The translations under genes and the position numbers were made by a program. Below, one piece after another: positions 54,901 to 64,000 of a stretch of 64,000 nt of DNA. Source of the stretch: Amoebophrya sp. A120. Taxonomy: Eukaryota; Sar; Dinophyceae; Syndiniales; Amoebophryaceae. Location of the stretch: positions 4,446,918 through 4,510,917 of the forward strand of contig CAJINV010000005.1 in NCBI GenBank assembly GCA_905178155.1, given 5' to 3'. Numbering within the stretch: the stretch's first letter is position 1; each line of letters starts with the position of its first letter. Under the pieces are notes generated by a model, which had not been told where the DNA came from, searched no databases, and saw nothing but the letters and a program-made list of their open reading frames with translations.

Positions 54901-56762
54901 TCTGTGACGCGGCTGCACTTGCTAACCTGCACTACACTGCGTAATGCAATTTGTCATGCGTGACTCACAAAACTCCCAGGTTTGTGTTGCAAAATTCCCA
55001 CCCTGACTCTGGTGTGGGTACGTTTTTACTCAGGATATTGACGCGCATTTGCGCTGACGTGGGGCGGATGCCGGTTTTGGAGAGGTTGCTGGTCCTGGCG
55101 CGGAAGGAGGACGGCTTTCAGTTCGACGTGTCACAGCAGACTGAGGTCAACCAAGGCCGGGGTATGGCCATGGAGCACATGCAGGCGTGGGCGCTGAGTC
55201 GCAACGTGGCTGCCGGCGGCGCCACAGCCGAGGACGGCTCTTCGGGTGTGGATCCGGCCCTGGGGGCCCTGGTGCCGAAGAGGAGCGGGCCAGAGTTCGA
55301 CTACGCTGGTGCAGCGGGAGGTGCCAGTGACGGAGAAGAGCAGAAGGGTGCCGAGGTCGACGACCAGTGGAAAAAGAAGCTCAAGACCCTGTTCAAGCAG
55401 CTGGCGAAAAAATGGCACCCCGACAAGTCGCGGGATACCTGGTTGTCAGCAAAGTTTCAGGAGGCCGCGAAGAGCTACGCGCAACTGGTTAAGGGCGAAA
55501 AAGGGGATCCTGACGAGGACGGGGACCATCCCGAGGCTACGGGGGACGCGACCGACATCTTTGGCGAGTTCGAGTCCTTCTCCGCTGAAGCAGATGCAGG
55601 TAGGAGCAGTGCGTACGGGGATCCGGAAGACCAGGTGCTATTTGTCGAGGACGTGGCGAGGAAGAAGTTCCAGAATTATCCACAGTACCTGCCGCCCCCG
55701 GATCTGGTCATTTTCACCTACCAGGACTGCCACAACTCGTGTGTGCGGCGGTTCATCCGGTTCCACCTGAACATCAAGCACTTCATCCTCATCGTCGAGC
55801 ACGAAATCCACATGATGAAGAAGCCACTGTACCACTTCGCCCGCCTGGGCTACGTTATCGACTTGATTCAGCCCATCGACACCAGTCCGCACGTGAACCG
55901 TTTGTGCGCGATTTTCAGTCTGCGCTACGTGGAAAAGCGGCGCAGGCACCCGGGCCAGCAGCGTTACATGGCTCTGCTGGAAGGGGGCGACTGCACGGAG
56001 CGGTCGCTCTTGGCGCAGAAGGAGCAGCTCCTCCAACTTGCGAATCCACAGCGAAAGCAGCTCAGCTCGGGCAGACCCAACCTCCTCCATATCTCGGCAG
56101 GAAACACACCAGACGAAGCTTCCAGGACTCGCGACGGTGGAAACTACGGTGGGAGGACAGCAGTGAATAGCGCCGAACACATCGAGGAGGCACAAGCTCT
56201 GCTCGCGGGCGCTGGCCCGACACACCAGCCGGGAAGCAGTCCGAACCAACTGACTTTGGCCGCGGTCACCTCGGAAACGACGCTATTGGAACCTCTTAGC
56301 TTCTCCGATGAGGACCACGAGGAGACGAGACCGCGCGACGAAGTCAAAGACGCGGAAGAGCAGCAGCCTTTGGATTTCGGTAAGGATAAGAAGCAGCGAG
56401 CAGCGCTTCTTGCGACTCGGCAGGGCAACCTCTTCTTCAATGTGCTAGGGGAACAACGGCGAGTAGAAGAAGACGAGCAGTGCTTGAGGCTAAAGGCTGG
56501 GAGCGAGAAGAGGACGAGGAAGGCTGAGGAAGACCAAGGCTCAACGAAAAAGATTGAGATGCAAGAGCGGTTGATGCAGGTACTGTCGCCTGCAGACGGG
56601 GGAATGCGCTCATCTGGAACTTTTGGGTGTTTTACAAGCACAAAGTCGGAGCTCGGGGGTCGAGGGAAAAAGAAAGATCTAGCAGATAAACTGCGGGGAA
56701 AGGCCCCGGAGCACGCGGAGCCCAAAAAGCCGAAATCCGCAAGAAGATGGATTACAAAATGA
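51904..56762 (+). CDS. TrmA/RlmD-like RNA methyltransferase with J-domain-like insertion
   Basis: The protein has CPHVGECGGC (C-x5-C-x2-C), the iron-sulfur pattern of TrmA/RlmD-type RNA m5U methyltransferases, followed by YARQLIEKRSWLQRAF. HREFEYSAEW could match the YRNKxEF block. Near the C-terminus HFARLGYVIDLIQPIDTSPH resembles the last motif of that family (GY-x-D-x-P-x-H). The catalytic SCNP motif is not clear; YQDCHNSC may stand in its place, so activity is unsure. Between lies a long Ser/Glu-rich linker and RIVIWEFGGSWVLAE at the expected SAM-binding site. Unusually, KTLFKQLAKKWHPDK with an HPD tripeptide, and the helix after it, looks like a J domain. Introners at 52481-52709 and 54759-55037 are removed. 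The start is uncertain; the 51904-52140 part may not be coding. Confidence 0.55.
52481..52709 (+). mobile_element. Introner, group D, diverged, in methyltransferase-like gene
   Basis: The element is 229 bp, begins TATCAGAGTG and ends GTGTCTTA. Duplications GTTCT and GATCT (52476-52480 and 52710-52714) differ at one base. Ends CAACTCGGCCCCCTC and GGGGAGGGGGGGTTGTG are a weak group D pair. Excision joins GRKRF to WLLCENYPP in frame. Confidence 0.75.
54759..55037 (+). mobile_element. Introner, group C, with perfect inverted ends
   Basis: The element is 279 bp, begins TATCCTGAGTAAAAACG and ends CGTTTTTACTCAGGATA. The terminal inverted repeats are identical over 32 bp. Exact duplications TTGAC lie at 54754-54758 and 55038-55042. 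Excision gives VQPLTRICADV. This is the least decayed element in the window. Confidence 0.95.
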
Positions 56763-57674
56763 AACATTGGATTTTCGTATATGTTTTACTTCTGCTACAA
56801 GGAAACGCATTTCCTCCATTTGATCGTGACCCCCTCGCGTGGAGGATATCCTCGTGTTAACAAGGAGAATCTTCTCACAGGTTCGCTGCTGATTTTGAGA
56901 CAAAATGTCGTGTCAGGTGAAATTGAAGTTGCAAGAGCAAGCAAGCCAGATCCCACGGTCTTTGGTCGTCAACAGAAATATTTGATATGAGCATCTAATT
57001 GATGTCAGGAACCAACGTTGTTCACTTGCGCGAACAGATCTAATAGTTGAGGGGGTTAGAGGTGTATCTTTGTTCTCGATCTGACACTCCGAAAAGATGG
57101 ACAACATCTTAGCCTGGGTCCTTGACTACCAAAGAAGGTCATCAATTTGAGATTTTTTTGCTAGGAGGCGAAGTTTTCATTTTTTTGAAGTAATCGATCC
57201 TAATTCACGTTCTGCATGGATTTGTATTCGCTACATTTCGTCAAGCATTGCCACGACCAGTCATGAATCATTGTTGTCGACTTCATCTTGGGGTGACTTT
57301 TAGTGAAGGTTTGAGCTTGTTTTTGTTTGTGAATGAGTCTCGCATTATAGCTACGGGAGGTTTTTCGGAACCGCTTGCATTTTTGGGTAGAGTAGTCGTA
57401 CGTCCGTCGAATGCAGAATTTTTTTCTAGCAATTTCATCAAGCTTTGTACAATTATGCTGCACACACACTTCCTTGTTTTCCTCTGCTTGTTCGCATTGT
57501 AATTTTTATGGTTGCCAAACAAACCACTTATGATCTAACAGCAAATTACTGATCTCTTTCTGCGAAAACGAGAAAAAGAAAACCCAACCAAACTCGCTCG
57601 GTCGAGCGTTGTTATACCAATCAGGACTCATTGTCATTCACCGCGCGGCTTCGGGTGTGCTCTCCTCGCCCATC
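56763..57674. other. Intergenic region
   Basis: No convincing gene or motif is seen in this 0.9-kb AT-rich gap. Confidence 0.45.
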
Positions 57675-58772
57675 ATGCACAAAAAAAACAAGGCCTCCCA
57701 GAAGCGCGGAGCACAAATACGAGCAACCTTGCTTACTTTTCCACTGGGGCTTTTTTTTGTTGCCACTTCGTCCAGTATCTTCGAGGCCACGCACGGCGTC
57801 ACTATGACGCCCGGCAGAGGGAATACCGATAGGCAATCGCACCACGACGGCGCAGCACAACCAGAGAGCGGCGCAGGATCAGCGTCATCAAGCTACTACA
57901 GTAGATCGAGTCTGCAAGGAGCCCGAGGCGGCTTTTGTACTACTTCGTGGCCAACTACACCAGCAGGTTCGTCGCAAGACACTCGCCACTCTACATGGAA
58001 AACAACAACAGTGAAGAACTGGAAAGAGGAGCACAATAGAGCAGATGTTAGCACCTCCTCCGGCTTTGCGGCGGCTTGTTCTCACGAGCCCGCAATGAGC
58101 CCCCCATCCCACAGCTACAAACAGCAATCCAATCGAGGTCCTCGTGACCGGCACGGAGGCTCCTGGCACACGGGCCAACCGCCAGGAAACTATGGAAATT
58201 TTAATCAGGCGCACCGGCGCTCAACCGGAAGTAAAGGTAGTACGTCAGCAGAACAAGTAGCTCCAGGCTACGCAGGGGCTGATGTGAGCGCGCAGCGACA
58301 TTGGGATACGATTAGAGATGCAGAGCAAACGGATGCGGCAGTGATTAATGAGTGGATGCGAAATTGCGGCTTTCCCCATGGCAGGAGATATGGGTACTGC
58401 AGCACAGGAAGAGAGAGATGCAGCCAACCACAGGCGTCCTCATCAAGCAGCACCCGTCCTAACGAGGCGTCCTCATCTACTTGGGGCAACACCGTTGAGC
58501 GAAGTAAAGATATGACGAACGTGGCTCGGAGAGAAGATCGTCGCTACGGCGGAAGTGAACACGGTAAAACTCCGACTGCACTGGGACCAAACGTCTCTCA
58601 TCAAGAAAAAGGTCGTCAATATTCTATTCCGCCGTCGCTACCTGAGCAAAACAGTGGCGGACATACTACTGAAGCCCAACATGGCCTCTGGAATGAGGCT
58701 CATGGTGTTGAGGCAGATTCGGATGATGATAGTGCGGAGCCGGAATCGCCGGAGGATCGCAGAACAAGGTAA
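57675..58772 (+). CDS. Low-complexity Ser/Gly/His-rich protein with possible signal peptide
   Basis: The ATG at 57675 opens a basic N-terminus followed by a hydrophobic helix (TLLTFPLGLFFVATSSSIF), which looks like a signal peptide or anchor. The rest is a Ser/Gly/Arg/His/Thr-rich, mostly disordered region with few hydrophobic residues, and it ends in an acidic tail (DSDDDSAEPESPEDRRTR). No domain is recognised. A secreted or surface protein is possible. The frame is also open upstream to 57609 without an ATG. No introner is seen. Confidence 0.5.
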   Translation: MHKKNKASQKRGAQIRATLLTFPLGLFFVATSSSIFEATHGVTMTPGRGNTDRQSHHDGAAQPESGAGSASSSYYSRSSLQGARGGFCTTSWPTTPAGSSQDTRHSTWKTTTVKNWKEEHNRADVSTSSGFAAACSHEPAMSPPSHSYKQQSNRGPRDRHGGSWHTGQPPGNYGNFNQAHRRSTGSKGSTSAEQVAPGYAGADVSAQRHWDTIRDAEQTDAAVINEWMRNCGFPHGRRYGYCSTGRERCSQPQASSSSSTRPNEASSSTWGNTVERSKDMTNVARREDRRYGGSEHGKTPTALGPNVSHQEKGRQYSIPPSLPEQNSGGHTTEAQHGLWNEAHGVEADSDDDSAEPESPEDRRTR

Positions 58773-59041
58773 AATTTGAGGCGAAAATACAATGTTTTTA
58801 AGACCAAAAGAAAATGTTCGCTGGAAATGAATTGCCAGCTACTTACAACGAGCCGGAACATAAATAGTACGTCAAACAGTTACAACTCTCTCGCCTGAAA
58901 AAGCGAGCACCCGATTGATTTTTATCGAGTCACAGATCACAGCCACAATAACACTTCGAAGATGCGTTGTGCCGCCGCATTGCTATTCTATCGTGATAGA
59001 ACACCAAAAGGTGCGTTGGAGTCGATGCGCTCCTCGAATGT

Positions 59042-62000
59042 ATGCATCCAAAAACAATTATATGGTATCACTTAGTTTTGTGGACGTCTTCGCAAGAAAA
59101 CGAAAACAGGCCGTTCCTGCGTGGCTGGCGTCCGTCCGATCTTCCCGAATACGACGAATACCGACGAGATTGCCTGCGGTTTTCGGTCTGTCCTCCCGCT
59201 CCGCTTTGTAAAAGAGGCGCTAGTGGGCAGCCGACAACCGCTACGGCAACGGCGGCCGCATCTGCACGCTGTCGAAAATCAGAGGACGGAACTAGTTCGG
59301 CACTTGCGCTCCATCCCGTAAAAAAAGCAGACACCGTCTCCGTTGATGGAGGAGCGGAGGACCCCCGCGCTGCCGCGAACGCAAGAAGGCAGGACTTGTC
59401 GCCTGCGGAAAAAGACTACGAAAGCATATGTGTCGACTGGGATCGCTTTGTGTCCGAAATTCACGCACACTGTCGAAGAAAGAAGCGAGGGTGCAAATCG
59501 GACTCCGAGGTTGCAAATGAGCTTGGGGGAAGCCCACGGCGTTTCCGCCGTGCGCGGCGCTTTCTGCTTGGACTGAGGGATGAGTTTTCTCGCGAATGCA
59601 GCAGGGCATCGGACTCATCTGAAGACGAGGGGATAGCAGGAAAAAAACCATCCAGAGCTGAAGAGGACAGAAGCCGCCGCGTTTACCCGGTGACCGATGA
59701 GCGGCAATCGCGGAAACAGCTCGCAGTATTTTGTGGTCGCGATGGAAGTCGCGAGCACGACCACGGGATGCGAGCTGGCCTGCCTCGCAGTCATATCGAC
59801 GAGGAAAGTGATGTTGTTGCGAAAGGCCACTTTCCTGACGGCGAGGCGAGAACATCCGACAACAGCTACGGGAGGAGCGATTTTTTCCCATCCAATGCAG
59901 CCGTGTACGATTGTGCCGAGTTGGAAGCACGCCTCGGAGACTTGCACCTTCACGGAGAATATGGATCGTAAAAATGTCTGGGTCTGGAAGAGTGCAAGAT
60001 TTGTGATGCAGGTTTTCCATGGCCCATGAGGTCTGGAATGCGAGACCCAGCATGACAGATTCTTTGAGGCCTCTATCATGCCTTTCCTGCATGAGAGACT
60101 CCCTCTCAACTTGGTCAAAAGCGGACAGCTTTTGGTACTCACGCAACACAGATTTTTGCATCATTCAGATTTAGCATGACAAGCTCTAATCTTCCAGACC
60201 GAGACACTTTTACATTTGATAGAGAAGGACCACTTGCGGAACAACGGCAAGGACGGGATGATCCTGCTGGAGCACCAGCAGCGCCACACGAGGACGATTC
60301 TGAGGATCATGACCACGATGAGCAGGCGCAACTCCTGTTACACGCGGCCGGCCACAACGAGGATCTTTACACTTCTTCTATCGTCCAGCAAAACGTCCAG
60401 CTGCAGCGGTCGGAACAGATACAGCAAGCGCAGACTGCGTTCCAAAATTACCTCGCCCAGTTAAGCACCGATCCGGTGTACAACAGCATGTACCAGCGTG
60501 GCGTCGTGTATCACGTCTCCTGCCCGGTCCAGTGGTTAGACGACCAGCGCCTCCTCGCTGCCCCGATCTACCTCCGCGGCCCCCTTGTGCCGCAGGAAGC
60601 TGTTCCTCGGAAGTCCGCGCGCATGCCCTTGTCCGAGGAAAGCCCGGGCGAGGGGCGTCTGTCGCCGAAAGCCACAGGCATTTTGCTGAACAGTGGGCGG
60701 GTGCGAGTCCGGGATATGACACCCTCCCTGCACCTGCCTCGCATGAACTTGCTGAATGAAAGGTTGGCGACTCCAGCACCGGTTGAAGATCGTGATGCTG
60801 GCAACGACGAGGTAGGACCGCCTGAAGCACATGAAGCTGGTTTATCACATGCTCTGGTTGGCGAGTCATTGGTTCGACTTCCCTCGACCTCAGCGGCGGG
60901 TCATGGAAGATCTTTCGAGGAACAGCACCCCGATTCGGCACAGGGCGCCATGGTCACAAACCGCAGGAGACCTACCGCTCTTGCGAAGCGCACGATTTCT
61001 CTTGAAGATTGCCTCGGTGCTGGCGTCAGCGGTTCTTGTGTGGTTGTAGACGGAGCCGCGCCGCCATATCGAAAGGAAAAATCCCCCCTCCCCATATCAA
61101 AACGGAATTTCTGATGCTGGATTTGCGTACACAAATCAGCTTTGTATTGCAGAGAGGCATTGCGGCCAGATCCCCAGGCTAGGTAGGGGCGTATGGGCCT
61201 AGTTGCTCAGCACGGCAAACGGCTGACCTTTAGGCCCAACAGCATGACAAATCGCTTCCATAATGGGGCGGAAGCTTCTGCCCTTGTCTTCTTGCAAGAC
61301 AAATGTGATTTGTGACCTCAAATCAGCAACGCAAATTTTCGGAAACATACCTTTTCGATATGGGGAGGGGGGATTTTTCCTCTCAATACGCCAGCTCCCA
61401 AATTTAGTAGTAGAGAGGGGCCAGAGCAAGCATTGGAAGAACAAGCGACCTCCAACAGCTGCGGTAGGAGCACGATTCAGGAACTGGAGGTCGCGTTTGA
61501 CTGCTCTCAACATACTTCTCCTCCAAGCCGCTACCACCATTGCCGCGCGGGGTCGAGAACTAGCACCTCGGCCGGCTCCGCGTGCGGTGGCGCAGCGAGT
61601 GCCGGGAGCTTCTCGGCGAACATGCCGTCCAGCGGATCTTCTTCGGAACTTGTTGGCCCGCGGTGTGGTTCCTCAGCGCTGTCCGGGACGAGCCCGGGCT
61701 GCTCGCCGGTGGTTGGGCCGGTTGGCGGGGCTGCTGGGCCCTCCGCGGGGGGTCCCCTGGAGGTGGTGCACTTGGAGCCCGCTTTCTCAACGATGCACGG
61801 GACCGCAATTGGTGCTGGAGAAGGAAAAGGCCATTCATCCGTGGTTAGCGCAACATCAGCCCCCGCAAAGAGATTGAAGCGGTTTCAGCCGGTCGATCAG
61901 CAGCGCATGGTCGACGAATATCATGACCCACGGCAACAACAACCGCTCGTGCCTAACCCCGGCCCCTGCAACCACCCGATAATTCATAATGTACACGCCC

Positions 62001-62500
62001 CCGTTCCCGTTGATCCGCAGCAACTGCAACAGGTGGAGTTTTTGTGGCCCGCGCAGCAGCATCAGTGCTGCGTCCATGCCGCTGCGGAGGACGTGGAACA
62101 GCAGCGGGTCATGGTGACCCCTCCTGTTCCCTATCCTCAACTACAGGGGAGATCTTTCGCTGCACAGCCACACGCGCCGCATTTCTGGCCAGGAGCGGCG
62201 GTCTACCCAACAACAGGTTCCACACCGCATGCTGAGCTGCTGCACCAGCAGCACCACATGGTTACTATGCAGGCAGCACAAGTGGTTCCTCCTGCACCTG
62301 CTCACGGAACAGGTGACGGAGCGGCAGGTGCAGGTGCGACGCAACAGAACAGACCTGAACCGAACCAGTGGAGATTTTTATCTCGAATCCAGCATTGGCG
62401 CGGGCCGCCTCCACCACCGACTAGCCCACCACCACTGTTTCTCACAACTATCCAGCAGCCCCAGGATGCGTCTCCGCCACCCCCGGTCGTGTATCAGTAG
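59042..62500 (+). CDS. Pro/Gln-rich hypothetical protein, three exons
   Basis: The exon from 59042 reads WRPSDLPEYDEYRRDC, then a charged region with KKRGCKSDSEVANELGGSPR. Exon 2 (from 60222) is acidic, with DSEDHDHDEQAQLLLHAAGH, then helices (QNVQLQRSEQIQQAQTAFQ) and a VYHVSCPVQWLDDQRLLAAP block. Exon 3 (from 61389) is Gln/Pro/His-rich, ending in a proline-rich tail. Introners 59960-60221 and 61067-61388 separate the exons, and excision keeps one frame through both. Between about 60780 and 61060, and again near 61560-61860, other frames are also open, so frame choice there rests on splice continuity. No family recognised; a Gln/Pro-rich scaffold or transcription-related protein is possible but unproven. 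Confidence 0.5.
59960..60221 (+). mobile_element. Introner, group B, in Pro/Gln-rich gene
   Basis: The element is 262 bp, begins TATGGATCG and ends ATTTGATA, between exact duplications GAGAA (59955-59959 and 60222-60226). Inverted ends are AAAATGTCTGGGTCTGG and CCAGACCGAGACACTTTT. Excision joins LHGE to GPLAEQ. Confidence 0.9.
61067..61388 (+). mobile_element. Introner, group D, with well-preserved ends
   Basis: The element is 322 bp, begins TATCGAAAGG and ends CCTCTCAATA, between exact duplications CGCCA (61062-61066 and 61389-61393). GGAAAAATCCCCCCTCCCC and its exact complement mark the ends, extending to CATATC. Excision joins GAAPP to APKFSS. Confidence 0.93.
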
Positions 62501-63273
62501 CGGTAGGTGGATAAACAAAAGCTGAGCACCAAAGAACTCGAATCTGTAGGGAGAACCAAAAACGCAAGCCACAAGTTTTTCAATCCTGCGAAGCAGCGCA
62601 AGAGAATTTTAGAGCTGTACTGTCATCATATGCATGGATATAGGTCCTCCGCAGCTCGATTCACTGCCCGGTGCAGCACTGGTGATGGAGCACAACTTTC
62701 ACATCAAAATGTGATGAGTGAACCCAATGTAAAGCACATCCGTAGATTTTTACACATAAGCATTAACAACGGCGAACTGACTCGCGCCTGCTGGTTTTCC
62801 ATCACGACTAGAGCATTGCAACGGCCGCCCCATCGCATCTTTTACATGTAGAACAGACATCGAAAAAGAAAATGATAAACGGCGAAAATCGAAATGCAGA
62901 ATGGATCAAAGTAGCTTCGAAGCCGAACACAACGATCATTTCTTATTTTTCCAAGGCTAGTAAGGCTTATGATATATTTTAATTTTTCTTCGCGGATCTC
63001 GTCCTACGAACAGACTGCTCTTCCTTGTGTCTGTGATGCCTTGTGAACAGATCTCAGTTTTTTAGTGTCCGCCCGCACCGAAAAAAAGATATGTCTCAAT
63101 TTTCTGCTTCAAGTGCGTGTGGTTATCAATGTGCTTTTTTGCACCAGGATGATGGCGAAATACTTTCCCAGTTCTTTCCTTACTACATACTTGTTGCAGC
63201 GCATTTGGAATATCTGATAGATTGTGTATATTATATCTAGTGCCAGTACTATTGCGGACGACAACGGAGTAGA
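62501..63273. other. Intergenic region
   Basis: A frame at 62507-62851 is open but follows the previous stop directly and has no recognisable content. No motif can be supported. Confidence 0.4.
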
Positions 63274-64000
63274 ATGTGGTTTTCCTCCTCGGCTTTGCGC
63301 GAGAGCCTCTGGAGCTCCGTCGTTATCAAAGTGAAAAAAGCCCCCACCCCATATCGGAAACGGAAGATGCGCGAATTTGTGATGCTGTATTTGAGTACAC
63401 AAATCAACTTGTATTGCTAGAAGGCCAAGAGACGAAGCTGCGGCCTAAATTGCAGGCAATCTGTCATGCTGTTTCCACCTTCCAGTTGCCTACTGTCATC
63501 CTGGAGCTGCAAGGCTTTCTCACGCTAGACAGCACTACAGTTCGCATCTTTTGCCTTCTAGCGTCACAGACCTGATTTGTGACCACAAATCTGCATCACA
63601 GATTTCCGTTTTGATATGGGGAGGGGGCATTTTTCATTGTAATAGTCGTGGTTGATTCACGAATGGCCGTCTGCATCACCTGGATTCTTCTTTTTCTATC
63701 AAATGTGAAAATGTCTGGGTCTGGAAGAATGCAACTTGTCATGCTAAATCTGCAGCATGCAAAAATCTGTGTTGCATGATTACCAAAAGTCGTCCAGTTT
63801 TGACCAAGTCGGGAGGTAGTTTCTCATGCAGGATAGGCATTCGAAAGGTCTCGCAGAATCTGTCATGCTAGGTCCTGCATTCCAGATCTCATGGGTCATG
63901 GAAAAGCAGCATGACAAATCGCGCATTCTTCCAGACCCAGACATTTTTACAGTTGATATTTTCTCACGATGGGCGATAGAACAACAAGTTCATGCTCCGC
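63274..64000 (+). CDS. Start of a gene running off the window, with two introners
   Basis: The ATG at 63274 gives WFSSSALRESLWSSVV, then after removal of the introner 63324-63644 the frame continues VDSRMAVCITWILLFL. After removal of 63697-63958 it reads TMGDRTTSSCS to the window end. The hydrophobic stretch MAVCITWILLFL may be a signal or TM segment. Only about 40 codons are visible, so no function can be given; the start is a guess. Confidence 0.45.
63324..63644 (+). mobile_element. Introner, group D, at right edge
   Basis: The element is 321 bp, begins TATCAAAG and ends TTGTAATA, between exact duplications GTCGT (63319-63323 and 63645-63649). The ends carry GTGAAAAAAGCCCCCACCCC and GGGGAGGGGGCATTTTTCA. 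Confidence 0.92.
63697..63958 (+). mobile_element. Introner, group B, at right edge
   Basis: The element is 262 bp, begins TATCAAATG and ends GTTGATA, between exact duplications TTTTC (63692-63696 and 63959-63963). Inverted ends agree over about 36 bp with two differences, centred on AAAATGTCTGGGTCTGG. It lies only 52 bp after the previous introner. Confidence 0.93.

Overview
The window reads as nuclear DNA of a protist, most likely a dinoflagellate relative, with Syndiniales such as Amoebophrya as the best guess. The reasons are: all convincing genes lie on the + strand; the proteins are eukaryotic (TRPV-like channel, WD-repeat protein, J-domain proteins, MAPR/prolyl-hydroxylase fusion); and coding regions are repeatedly interrupted by 0.2-0.3 kb non-GT-AG introns built like small DNA transposons. 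That last trait matches the invasive introner elements reported from Amoebophrya genomes. The assignment is from memory and sequence features, with no database search.

Layout: an MFS transporter (425-2970) with three introners; a MAPR-cytochrome-b5-like/prolyl-4-hydroxylase fusion (4721-6373); a very large WD-repeat protein (6799 to about 13509); a non-coding stretch with tandem repeats (about 13.5-17.2 kb); a J-domain protein (17263-22667) split by a 1,292-bp insertion with an exact 45-bp direct repeat; a TRPV-like cation channel (24049-31694) with five introners and probable ordinary GT-AG introns; a small two-TM protein (about 33023-33894); a complete-looking DIRS-type tyrosine-recombinase retrotransposon (about 33948-44629); two small membrane-protein genes (44831-46601 and 48304-49607); a TrmA-like RNA methyltransferase carrying a J-like segment (about 51904-56762); a low-complexity, possibly secreted protein (57675-58772); a Pro/Gln-rich protein (59042-62500); and the start of another gene at the right edge.

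The dominant signal is the introner set. About twenty elements fall into four terminal-sequence groups. A carries GAAAAAACTG-type ends. B carries AAAATGTCTGGGTCTGG. C carries GTAAAAACGT. D carries AAAATSCCCCC-type ends. Nearly all start TAT(C) and end (G)ATA, and most sit between 5-bp target-site duplications. In the 17 elements with an exact or one-mismatch duplication whose flanking frames were checked, removing the element plus one duplication copy rejoins the flanking reading frames. This supports them being real introns created by transposon insertion, and only one of them can be placed as GT-AG. Ordinary GT-AG introns coexist in the same genes. Exon boundaries given here are inferred by reading-frame continuity, not by transcript evidence.
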